This document shows, piece after piece, positions 51,114 through 60,947 of a DNA stretch of 64,000 bases (positions are counted from its first letter, which is position 1; every line of letters starts with the position of its first letter). Location of the stretch: positions 117,269-181,268 of the forward strand of contig MTSL01000150.1 of assembly GCA_002794465.1 (NCBI GenBank). Direction: 5' to 3'. Made by a program: the position numbers and the translations under genes. Below the pieces are notes generated by a model, which ran no database searches, was not told the origin of the DNA, and saw only the letters and a list, made by a program, of their open reading frames with translations. This DNA comes from Paramicrosporidium saccamoebae. Taxonomy: Eukaryota; Rozellomycota.

Positions 51114-51548
51114 CTAGTACTCTTCTGCCAGCTGTGCAACAGTTTGACTCCTTCGAGCGGGCTCCAGGATGTGTTGCTCAAACTCTAAAGCAGCCTTACT
51201 GGTCGTCTTGGAAAACTGTATCCTCTAAGGAGATTAGGCACGATCTATGCAGCGGTACCAGTGACTTGCCAAAGAAGGGATATCCTTGAAGGGAGCGCAT
51301 GGCCGAAACGGCACTAGGTAGTTCTTTGTAGACAATGAACGCCTGTCCGCGCGCCTTGGAGGTTTTTAGGGCTACTATATCCAATATCTGGCCGTACTGG
51401 CTGAACAGGCCATATAGACAACGCTTCAGTTCTAAAAGGGTCAATCTCGAAAGGGCTAGATACCGTCCTTCTTGAGCTTCTCATTAAGGTTATTTATGTA
51501 CAAGGTTTGGGACGGTGCGAGTTGAAGAGGGGCGGTTTCAGTATTCAT
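51114..51548 (-). CDS. U2B''/U1A-like snRNP protein with a single RRM
   Basis: Exons (minus) 51464-51548, 51259-51431 and 51114-51224; introns 32 and 34 nt; 122 residues. The RRM reads TLYINNLNEKLKK, ELKRCLYGLFSQYGQILDIVALKT, RGQAFIVYKE, LQGYPFFGKSL, RIQFSKT, the U1A/U2B'' signature. It binds U1 and/or U2 snRNA loops. The second RRM of animal and plant homologues is absent; the protein ends ~25 residues after the first. TAG is followed at once by AATAAA. Confidence 0.9.
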
Positions 51549-51576
51549 AATCAACCTGACCAGGCCTGCCACGACA

Positions 51577-53142
51577 ATGACAGGCTGTCCAAGTCAAGTA
51601 GCCGATCTCTCCATCCACCAGACCGGCACCCTCAAGAGCCTCGTTCGCGACAAGCTGCATGAGCTGGACTCTTTTGCAGACGAGTCGCTCACAGAATATG
51701 TAATGGTGTTGCTCGCCAACCGGCACGGCATGGCCAAGGTCATTTCCGACCTGGAGGATTTCCTGAGCCCAATGGTGGTAGAGGACTTTGTCCAGTGGCT
51801 CTTTGAAAAATGCAAAGAGCTCAAATCTACCAAAGATGAACGTCGGGTGCTGGACAAGAAGAGTAGAATCTTTGAGAATGCCTGGAAAGTTGTGTCGACA
51901 ACTAACGAGTCAGGAATAGATGACAAAAGAGGGTTGGGAATGGGTGCGAGGACAAATGAGAGAATGGATGAGGGGACAAGTGAGAGAATGAGTGAAAGGG
52001 TGGGTAGGAGGACAGATGGGAGGACGGGTGGGAGAATCAACGAGAGGATTGGCGAGAGAGTCAACGAGAGAATTGGCGAGAGAGTCAACGAGAGGATGAG
52101 TGAAAGAATAAGCCAAAGTATCGCCGATAAGATTAGTGAGAGAACAAACGAAAGAGTCAGCGAGAGAATGAGTGAGAGAATAAGCAAAAGTATTACCGAG
52201 AGAAGAGATGCTCGTAACATGATTGAAACTTTTAGAAGGGCTCGCTCACCAGATTCAAGGAGGAGGAACAGTCGGTCACCAGAATCGAAAAGACAAACAA
52301 GTCCCCGTCGACAATTGCCTCGAGTCATTAAATATGAAAGTATCAGCTCGAGACTAAACAAGGGTACATTTTGTGAGGACGACGACGTAATCGATGCTCG
52401 TGATCTCCTTTCAGGCCGTAGAGGTGGGCGTGACGTTTCGGATCGAAGGGATGATCATGACAGACGTGGCCGCGATTATGGCTATCGGGATGATGACAAT
52501 CGTGTACGAGATTACAGTCGTCGTGATTATGGCCGTTGGAATGATGACAAGCATGAGGCTCAATCGAAAAGAAGTGTCAAATTGGTGCAAGACGAGTCGC
52601 AGATGGCATCTTTGGAAGACAACAGTCTTGTTAGGTGTACCTATTGGCCTAACTGCAAGGCTGGAGATGACTGTCTTTATGCGCATCCCTCGGAACCATG
52701 TAAGCACTTTCCCAACTGTGCTTTTGGTGAAAAATGCATCTACATTCATCCAGTCATTCCTTGCAAGTTCCAGGACCGCTGCCAAAATCCCCATTGTAAC
52801 TATCAACATCAATCGCCCGCTGGACTCGTTGGAGGATCGTTCATGACTTTGAACAATCCATACCAGCCGCCATCTGCCATTCCATGTCGCTTCTTTCCGA
52901 ATTGTAAAAATTCAAACTGTCCATTCGTCCATCCCAATACCGCTGTATGCAAATTTGCTGAGACGTGTCAGAGGCCAGCTTGTCCGTTTGTGCATCCGAA
53001 TGGTCGGGTGTTGGCTAGCAAGTCTTTTGTCAATGCGCCGTGTCGATACGGGAAGAACTGTACCAAACTGGACTGTCCGTTCCAGCATGTCGCATCTCCA
53101 ACTGCAGATACGGCAGGCGTAGCCGAAATGTCCACTGCGTAG
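51577..53142 (+). CDS. Nab2/ZC3H14-type poly(A)-binding CCCH zinc-finger protein
   Basis: 521 residues, one exon. Residues ~10-85 resemble the PWI-like N-terminal domain of Nab2/ZC3H14 (GMAKVISDLEDFL, FVQWLFEKCKEL). Residues ~115-210 are a striking 4-residue repeat (variants of SERM, NERI, GERV). Six CCCH fingers of spacing C-x5-C-x4/5-C-x3-H lie at ~353-510, e.g. CKHFPNCAFGEKCIYIH and CRFFPNCKNSNCPFVH. These bind poly(A) and control tail length and nuclear export. TAG is followed at once by AATAAA. Confidence 0.9.
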   Translation: MTGCPSQVADLSIHQTGTLKSLVRDKLHELDSFADESLTEYVMVLLANRHGMAKVISDLEDFLSPMVVEDFVQWLFEKCKELKSTKDERRVLDKKSRIFENAWKVVSTTNESGIDDKRGLGMGARTNERMDEGTSERMSERVGRRTDGRTGGRINERIGERVNERIGERVNERMSERISQSIADKISERTNERVSERMSERISKSITERRDARNMIETFRRARSPDSRRRNSRSPESKRQTSPRRQLPRVIKYESISSRLNKGTFCEDDDVIDARDLLSGRRGGRDVSDRRDDHDRRGRDYGYRDDDNRVRDYSRRDYGRWNDDKHEAQSKRSVKLVQDESQMASLEDNSLVRCTYWPNCKAGDDCLYAHPSEPCKHFPNCAFGEKCIYIHPVIPCKFQDRCQNPHCNYQHQSPAGLVGGSFMTLNNPYQPPSAIPCRFFPNCKNSNCPFVHPNTAVCKFAETCQRPACPFVHPNGRVLASKSFVNAPCRYGKNCTKLDCPFQHVASPTADTAGVAEMSTA

Positions 53143-53375
53143 AATAAAATTTGTCAGATGGATATACAGGTTGCTTTATCGGTACTATGCAAACTTTACA
53201 TTCTATAATTAATTGTGCCTCTGCAACAAACCAATATCAATTATTTTTATATAGATACATAAAGAAATTGCCAAGGCATTGTTGGTAAACATTTACTCTA
53301 ATTGGTCAACGCTTGCCAATCAAGAGGGATGTGGCCACGGCTAAAGTCGGGCACTTACTGACCAAGACATCCAGT

Positions 53376-54947
53376 ATGAGCAGCTTCACCCCGTACACCT
53401 CTTCGCCATTATCCAAGAATCCAGTAAAGGATGAAGAATCCTTCATGGAGCGCTGGCTTGTGGTGCCCAAGATCCTCTACTTTATGCTGAATGTATTCGT
53501 GTACTCGTTTCACGGAGTCATGGGTCCCCTCTTCACTGAAGACTGGAAGTTTCCGCAATATCTCTACGCCTATGCAACCTCAGTTATAGCTGCAAACTTT
53601 TTTGGTGCCTTACTTTGGACTTCCCTTGCCGATCGTACAGGAAGGTACAAGGCCATCATTATTGTCTCGTCGACCCTGTATTCAATGATAGCCATCCCCA
53701 TGGCTACCATGTATAAAGCTCCAACCAATCCAGGCCCGTGGGACTATGTCAAAGTGTTCATGGGATTCGGTCTTTGGAACTTTTTTTTGTCGGCGGCATT
53801 CCCCCTTTTGGATGCTCAGATCTTGGGGATGCTTTCCAAAAACCCCAAACTCTCCAAAGAGCAGTTTGGAAATCAGCGCATGTTTGGCGCCGTTGGACAC
53901 TTTGTGTCGACCCTTTTGTCTTTTCTTGTATATAAGAACAATACTCGCACTGCCATTTTCAATCTCTTGGCATATTTAGGGTTCGTACTATCTGTTGCAT
54001 TTGGAATTAGCGATATCAAAGTGGCCAAGGGCGGCCATCATGGACACTCTGCGCCCAGGTCAGATGATAAGGGGAAGGAAGTTATTCGGGGCCCTTCTCC
54101 GATGCCAATGGCCGAAGGCATCCAACAAGTTCCCCTTTCTCAAGCCATCGCAATGGCACCGTCGCCTGCCCCGCCTTGTGCTGCCGACGAATTGAGCGCC
54201 GAGGGTGGTGCTGGTGTCAAGCATCCAGTCATTGCACTCCTTACAAATCCTAGTTTCATGTTTTTCATGGTGTTTGTTGCCGGCATGGGTACTGTCCGCT
54301 CTGTGACTAGTTCTTTCCAGAAGATTATTATGGCTGATCTTTCCAAGGTTGATCCAAATAATCCTTCCTGGCTGGCAAGCATTGGATTTACTCCGCTTCT
54401 CGAGAAGAATTTCATGACGGCTGCCGTTGATTTTGGTCGTATGATTTCAGAAATTGTCGTGTACATGTATGCCAAGCAGTTGAAGAATCTTATGGGAATC
54501 TACTGGATTTTGGTACTAAGCCAACTTGTGGGAATCCTTAGGATGTACGGTTATGGTCTCCTCCCCAGGGGGACGTGGTATGCTTATTATGGCACTTGGG
54601 GACTTGAACTGATCAAGGGCTTTAGTTCAGGAATGGTATCCTCATCTGCCATTCCAATCGCAAGTCGTATCGCCCCAGCTGGCTGCGAGAGCACGGCGCA
54701 GGGACTGTTCTCTGGGAATTATTCTGGTCTCTCTAACGCCTTTGCCGGTGTTATCAGTGGCCGTATCCTTCAGAGTATGTACGTTCAGGGTAATAAGGAC
54801 AAGGAAAAGAGTGACGTGCAGTCCATGTTCTGCTGGGTTTCACTTGGCACTGTCATTCTTACAATCGCAATGACTGGCAAATTTATCTTTGTTGATCGCG
54901 TCATGGGGCTTCCCGGGTTTCCTCGTAGACATTCCATGCCCAGCTAG
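53376..54947 (+). CDS. Major facilitator superfamily transporter (MFSD6/LacY-like group)
   Basis: 523 residues from ATG 53376. About 12 hydrophobic segments split by a ~75-residue loop (about 225-295, Pro/Ala-rich). LADRTGRYK is the MFS loop 2-3 motif and RMFGAVGHF the TM5 entry typical of MFS_1-like nucleoside/sugar-type carriers. Substrate unknown. A possible importer for a metabolically dependent organism, but that is inference. Confidence 0.85.
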   Translation: MSSFTPYTSSPLSKNPVKDEESFMERWLVVPKILYFMLNVFVYSFHGVMGPLFTEDWKFPQYLYAYATSVIAANFFGALLWTSLADRTGRYKAIIIVSSTLYSMIAIPMATMYKAPTNPGPWDYVKVFMGFGLWNFFLSAAFPLLDAQILGMLSKNPKLSKEQFGNQRMFGAVGHFVSTLLSFLVYKNNTRTAIFNLLAYLGFVLSVAFGISDIKVAKGGHHGHSAPRSDDKGKEVIRGPSPMPMAEGIQQVPLSQAIAMAPSPAPPCAADELSAEGGAGVKHPVIALLTNPSFMFFMVFVAGMGTVRSVTSSFQKIIMADLSKVDPNNPSWLASIGFTPLLEKNFMTAAVDFGRMISEIVVYMYAKQLKNLMGIYWILVLSQLVGILRMYGYGLLPRGTWYAYYGTWGLELIKGFSSGMVSSSAIPIASRIAPAGCESTAQGLFSGNYSGLSNAFAGVISGRILQSMYVQGNKDKEKSDVQSMFCWVSLGTVILTIAMTGKFIFVDRVMGLPGFPRRHSMPS

Positions 54948-55038
54948 AAGCATGAATAGTATGAGAGTAGTATATAAGGAACAGGTATTCCAAAAGGGTC
55001 TTGCTCCAAAGTAAAATAAAAGCAACGCATGTCTTTAT

Positions 55039-56797
55039 TTAAATTGATCCCGTGTATTTTTGCACGAGTAGCTTCTTAGTCGGCTCATACTTCATTAGTT
55101 CTCGGTATCTGTCAAAAATCAAGTTCATGTAGCATCGCATCTTGTCGGGCGTCATGTACTTTGTCCCAACCTCCAGCGTCCTTTGCGCCATTTGCGCAGC
55201 CTCGGCATCATGATCGCGTGCCCATTGGATCTTCTCCACCAAGTCGTCAAAATTGGCCTTTACCGGGATGTAGTGCTCGTAAGGCTTCATAAGATCTGAG
55301 TAATACTCGTGACACGTTGTCTTTTGCATGAGGATTGTCGAATTGTAAAGCATCAACGTCTTTAGTCGATCAGCCCAGCCACAGGCACCTTCAGCATACA
55401 CGACGTACTTGAACCGTTTGGCTTGTTCACAGCCGGGCATGATTTCAAGGCTTCTCAATCCCTCAGTATCATTTGCAAAGACATTATCAAAGCCATTGTA
55501 AACCGACATACGGGCATGTAACAACTCTGGGTGTTGCTTTCCCAACAGGGCTATTTTGCTTCGTCCCAGCTCTCGATAATTAGAGGCATCCACGTCAGTG
55601 CACGGTTTCCCTTCAACATTATATGTGGTCTGTGGCACAAAGCTTCCATAGAATACAGCTGTCCTACAGGTTAGTCGTGTTTTAGTAATTACGGTGCCTT
55701 GGGGGCGCTGGGCTGAGAATCCTTTAGGAAGCGCTCGGTGTGACTCTTCCAATCGTCCAAGCCTCCATCCCGATCATTAAACCACTGAACAATCGGGATC
55801 GAAGCACGGCTGTCACATTTGGTAACGGTCAGTATTGGGAGAGAATCGTAAATTCGGGCACTTTCCTCCTCTGAACGCCCTGCATAGGCAAATGGGACTG
55901 GCCTAGCCCAATTGGCCTGGCAGTCTTTAACATCCTAAATATTTAGCATAAACAAGATTCGGATTACGACGACCAATTCGAAATTTTTGATGCAAACGTT
56001 GGGGGCGATGCCATGCTCCCTGCACTTTGCTTTTAGCCCGTTAACATATTCTTGGAGTCGTGCAAGAAGAAATTGCATCCTTTGACGATCCCAAGGCCAC
56101 CCCGTCAGTCTGCTAATGTCCATGAAAATTTCTCCTTCAATTACTTGAACGTGTGAAATGGACTCGCTATCCCCCCTGATCTTGTGATCCAACAATGCAT
56201 TTTTGATTGTTTCTTCAGTTATTCCATGCTTTGCATGTGGTTCAAAGTATCTATCGACTAGCTGCTTAAGAGTCGCATCGCAGGAACTCGGCTCTTCAAT
56301 ATGAGGTGCATGCACGATTACACCTACGACATTTACTATGGGAACAATTTGCTCTGCCATAGGCATGTCTGCTTTAGGTGTAGAGTCTTCTTTGGATATA
56401 GGATCTGTTTTAGGCATAGGGTCTGCTTTGGGTATAGAGGCTGTTTTGAGTGTAGAGTCTGCCTTGGGCGCAGAACCCATCTCAAGTGCAGAGTCCGTCT
56501 CAAGTGCAGAGTCCGTCTTGAGTGCAGACTCTTCCAATAATATAATATCATTCTCTGTAGGTTCGTCCCCTTTCAAAGTTTCGTGTAGTGAAGCGTTCGT
56601 CGATTTTTGGGTAACTACTGATGAATGCGCACTTTGATTCTCAACCAATCGTCCCAATGGAGCTCGCACTGGATTAGCCCAATATGTTCTATATATTAGC
56701 AATTGCTGGGCCTGTACATTATTGCAGTGCATATGAACGCAGTGAGAAAAGCCATAGCGCCCATCCATCGCCTTGTAGTTGGCGATAATTCGGTCAT
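55039..56797 (-). CDS. GT90 (CAP10/POGLUT-like) glycosyltransferase, copy A
   Basis: Exons (minus) 56718-56797, 55968-56688, 55693-55934 and 55039-55663; introns 29, 33 and 29 nt; 555 residues. Type II topology: short N-tail then anchor WMGAMAFLTAFICTAI. A stem with 5-6-residue repeats (SALETD, STLKTA, SIPKAD) precedes the catalytic domain, which holds YVVYAEGACGWADRLKTLML and CHEYYSDLMKPYEHYIPV, the GT90 donor-binding signature. Such enzymes transfer xylose or glucose to protein or glycan in ER/Golgi. First of three tandem paralogues. Stop TAA overlaps AATAAA. Confidence 0.9.
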
Positions 56798-56935
56798 GGC
56801 CACAAGTGATGTGCTAAAAATGAACTTTAGACTTTTTAGTGCCAGTCTTCTTCCAAAAACGGAAGCATAAGACTTGCTGCCACAAGCTAGTTTTACTTTG
56901 CTCAAAATCTCTATTTTATAACATCACCCACCTAC

Positions 56936-58546
56936 TTAGCCTTCGCCGACAGGAATAGTCTTTAAATTTCCAGTGTACTTTTCGATCGTGGCGTTCTGGA
57001 TAGGTTGATATTTCATCAACCTACTGTACCCATCGAAAAGCACATTCATGTATTCCTGAATGGCATCCGGCGCCAGATACTCCAGTTGAAGTTCCAGTGC
57101 GTTAATTGCAATCTGCGTTGCCTTGTCATCATTCTTCCTGGCCCATTCAATTTTTTCAAGCAAATCATCGAAATTTCCCTTTACTGGCACATAGTGCTCG
57201 TAAGGCTGCATCAGCTCTTGATAGTACTCATGGCACTTGGTTTCCTGCAAAAAGATGGTCGAATTGTAGAGCATCAACATCTTTAGCCTGTCTGCCCAAC
57301 CGCACGCGCCCTCGGCATACACGACGTATTTGAAATTTTTGGCTTGAATCCGGCCAACAGTGCGTTCTTGACTAATAAACTCTTGCCCTTCCTCGCCAAA
57401 AATGTGCTTCTGATCCTTTCCTGCCGTCACTCGCACATGCAGCAAATCGGGATGGTGCTTTCCAAGCCAGGCAAGCCTGCTCCTACCAAGCAATTTCCAA
57501 TTCTTCTCGTTGATTGTGGTGCTTGGCGCTCCCGACTCGTTAAAGGTGGTCATTGGGCAAAAATTACCGTAAAACACGGCCTTTCTACAAATAAATGTCC
57601 ATTGTAATGTCATACGCTTTCTTAGGGACCTGCTTAGGATGAGACTGTACTAAAAATTCACGACACTTTTCAGACCAATCCTCGAGTTTTCCATCCCGCA
57701 GCTGATACCACTGGACAATAGGAATCGAGTTCCGATTGCTGCATTTGGTAAGAGTGAACATGGGCAACGAGTTATATCTTGCTACACTTTCGGCTTCAGT
57801 ACGATTTGGATACTTGAAGCCACAGGGTGTTGCCCAATTGGATTGACAGTCCTTCAAGTCCTACACACTGTGAGAGAGGATGGGCCGATACTAGAACGAA
57901 CTCAAAGTCGGGCTGGCAGGACTGATTTCCTCGACAGCGCAACTGTCTTTGCTCTAGGAACTCTTTTAGGCGATCGAGAAGGAACGTGAACCGAAAATAG
58001 TCCCATTGTACATCCATAAGACGGCTCTCATCAATGTAAATTTCGTTACTCAATACTTGAACGTGTACAATTGAATCTAGTGGCCGCCACTCGAGTTTAT
58101 GGAATGCATCGCGTATCAGGTCGTCTGTGATTCCCCTCTCTGTGTGTGGTTCAAGATAGCGATTAATAATTTCCTGCAGACGTGGCAGGCATGTTGGCCA
58201 AGACTTGGTTTGAGGAACTGCTGCTGCTTTGGGGGGCTTTGGCTCTACGTGTTCAATCCTTTTAGTCTTCTCTGAAACATCTTGTCCAGAAAGTGCCGCC
58301 GGTCCGCTTGGGGCTGCTTGCTCTAAAGGTGGTGCCGGTTCATAATCGGGTCTAGGATCCTTTTGCGAGGTTTCTTGTTTCTTGGCCTGTGGCGAGAATT
58401 TTGGTACAAAGTCACGGCTCCAATTTGAAATCGCCCTTCAAATGAGTTGACCAACTACCGCCCTACCAGAATACACAGCAGGTAGTGACAACGGCGAGAA
58501 AGAAAACCAGAACACGCCGACTGTACAAGATTCGGCGTGTAAACAT
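56936..58546 (-). CDS. GT90 (CAP10/POGLUT-like) glycosyltransferase, copy B
   Basis: Exons (minus) 58467-58546, 57892-58435, 57616-57860 and 56936-57584; introns 31, 31 and 31 nt at positions equivalent to copy A (exon 1 is 80 nt in both); 505 residues. N-terminal anchor VLVFFLAVVTTCCVFW, a Pro/Lys stem, then the catalytic strings YVVYAEGACGWADRLKMLML and CHEYYQELMQPYEHYVPV. The first intron uses an AAG acceptor. Confidence 0.9.
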
Positions 58547-58588
58547 TGCCCGCACTTGATATTATGATTGGTTGGGTTTAATGAACTT

Positions 58589-59976
58589 TTATTCTTCCCT
58601 AACAAGACAGGTTGGAATCCATTTTTGTGCAAAAGGCCGCTTTTTTGGCTGGTACTTTACCAAAGAAGAGTATTTTGCGAGCACTAAATCCATATAGCAG
58701 CTAATGCCTCGCTCGCCAAGGTACCGCTGGCCAAGTCTGACAGAATTACTGGCAATTTTTGCGGCAATCTCAGAGTGTGATCTGGCCCACTGCACCTGGC
58801 TGGTCAGGTTGCTAAATATTCCATCGACCGGAACGTAATCTACATACGGCTGCATTAAATCCTTATAGTACTCATGACATGGTGTTTCTTGAAGCAGAAT
58901 GGTCGAGTTGTACAGCAAAAGTGTCTTTAAACGATCTGCCCAGCCACACCATCCCTCTGAATAAATAACATAGCGGTGATTGATGGCCTGCTCCAAGCTG
59001 GACACCCAACATGTAAACGGCAGCCGATGAACAAAGCCTTCAAATAAGTGGCGATGGGGCTTCTCCACTTTTACAGCAATATTGAATAGATCGGGACGCT
59101 GCCATCCCAAGAATTGTAGCTTACCACGGCCAAGTTGAAATAGACTATCTTCGTCAACAATTGTGGGCCTCTCCTGTAGATCGGTCGAGTAGGACGAGTA
59201 CGTCCTGAAACCACCACGGAATACGGCTTTGGTGGCGCGCAGGGAGTGTGGGACTTGCTCCACTTGGTTTCGGAATTTCAGACATCGTTCATCCCACTTG
59301 TCAAATGGACCGTCGCGTTTTTCGTACCACTGCGGGATGGGGATGGAATCACGGCCATTGCATTTGGTGATTGTGAGGACGGGAAGCTTTGCATACTGTT
59401 GAACTGCCGCTTCTCCCTGCAAATTGCCCATGCGAATACCATTAGTATTGCCTGTCCAGTAGTTTTGGCAGTCTTTCGGATCCTAAAATGTTAGTACAGC
59501 ACGATGCGTACAAAGATAAACTCAAAGTCCTTGTTGCGCTCGGCTGACTCGGGATAGCGCGTGGATCGCCGAGTAACAAAATCCTGTAGTCTGTCTAATA
59601 AAAAACTTAGTCGGGCGTCATCGAATGACTCAAAGTACGAAAACATTGACCTGTCCACATAGATTGTGTTGTTTAGCACTTGGATTAGAACTAATCCCCG
59701 CGCCTTGATGGCGTCATCGTCGGGAAATGCCGCATCGGAGATCATTTGCCTGTAGATGCCATCCCGATGCGGAGCAAAGTAACGCTCCACAAGATCATGC
59801 AGTCTTTTGGGGCACTTTAGAAAGTGACGCTCATTAAACTTGTATTTCTCAACGTCTTCGACAAGGTCTTGTTCTTGAACATAGATGTTACGGAGCCAGC
59901 TTGTAAATGTAGGCTTCTTCTTTCCTGAACAAACTGCCAATTGTACGAGCACAAAGACGAGCCATCCAAGCTTCAT
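58589..59976 (-). CDS. GT90 (CAP10/POGLUT-like) glycosyltransferase, copy C
   Basis: Exons (minus) 59512-59976 and 58589-59482 with a 29-nt intron; 452 residues. Only the middle intron of copies A and B is kept, so two introns were lost here (or gained there). It has a signal-peptide-like N-terminus (MKLGWLVFVLVQLAVCSG) rather than an anchor plus stem, and keeps YVIYSEGWCGWADRLKTLLL and CHEYYKDLMQPYVDYVPV. The stop TAA lies in AATAAA. A start at 60006 is possible. Confidence 0.88.
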
Positions 59977-60030
59977 TACGTCCTGCTCAAACAAATGCGT
60001 GCCCAATATGGCAACTGACAGTTTACCAGA

Positions 60031-60300
60031 CTATTTATTCTTGTTTGCGTTAGTAGCACGGTATGTGCGCGGCTTGGTGCATGCAACAAAAGCCGAGATT
60101 TTCTGACCCACCATTTCTTCTCTAACGACAAGCGGTTGGAATTCCTTTCCATTGTGGACAAGCAGTCTAGAGCCGACGAATGCGGGGATGATTGTGTTAT
60201 TTCGAGCAGTGACCCGGACACCTTCGCGTTTGGTGTCCCTCTTAATAGCGTTCAGCAGGGACATTTGGAAGAAGGGGCCCTTCCACAGTGCTCGCGCCAT
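60031..60300 (-). CDS. Mitochondrial ribosomal protein uS19m (Rsm19)
   Basis: 89 residues, one exon. Starts MARALWKGPFFQ and carries NTIIPAFVGSRLLVHNGKEF and MVGQKISAF, the uS19 pattern, in a bacterial-type/mitochondrial version. It sits in the small-subunit head near the A-site. Shows that the organism retains mitochondrial translation. The last two codons AAT AAA before TAG form the AATAAA signal. Confidence 0.9.
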   Translation of the reverse strand: MARALWKGPFFQMSLLNAIKRDTKREGVRVTARNNTIIPAFVGSRLLVHNGKEFQPLVVREEMVGQKISAFVACTKPRTYRATNANKNK

Positions 60301-60379
60301 CGTTCTGCAACCCTAGAATTGCCGGCCAGCATACTAAAATGGACCAGTTTATTATGCAGGGAACACTTTAGGCAGAAAT

Positions 60380-60863
60380 TTACTTCTTCTTCTTGCTTGG
60401 GGCAGCCTTGTCTGTCTTGGCCTTTTCGGGGGCGGGCTTCTCGGCGGGCGCGTCCTTGGTCTTGGTCTTTAGGACCTTCTTGACAATCTTCTGCTCCTCA
60501 ATAAGGAAGGCGCGGACGATGCGGTTGCGAACGCAAGAGGCGCAGCGAGAACCACCATAGGCGCGGGTGACAGTCTTGCGGCCCTTGGAGAGCTGGGTGT
60601 ACTGATGGGGTCGGATGGAGGGAATCTACATAATATGAGCTTGATCACTGTATGAGTACGCCGTTGAGCTTCAATCCACAGTCTCCACACTTGACGGCTC
60701 CAGCGCGCTTGTCGACATACAGATAGGTGAGCTTGCCACCGGGAGTCTTGACAACGCGAACCTTGTTGGACTTTGTGCGGTAGGCGTGGCGACGACGATA
60801 AGTGAGACGCTGCACCATCTACAGGAAGGTGTTAATGGATGGATGGTTCGGGGCTTGGTGTAC
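60380..60863 (-). CDS. Ribosomal protein eL34
   Basis: Coding exons (minus) 60660-60818 and 60380-60625 with a 34-nt intron; 134 residues. Begins [19 protein letters not shown]; zinc-site pairs CGDCG and CASC; a Lys/Ala/Pro-rich tail. A GT...TGTAG sequence at 60819-60863 (45 nt) immediately before the ATG looks like a 5'-UTR intron whose acceptor abuts the start codon, hence the extended span. Confidence 0.93.
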
Positions 60864-60947
60864 CTTGTAAGTGGACTGACGGGGACCCCCTGGTTGGTGA
60901 GGTCAAGGCTTCCAGAAGCATCTCTTCCGGTCATTTCATTGAACACA

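Noticed and set aside
51594-52361. Long minus-strand ORF with many Leu/Ser repeats opposite the Nab2-like gene
   Set aside because: It is the antisense reading of the GAG-rich 12-nt repeat, which has no stop in that frame; the plus strand has clear zinc fingers.
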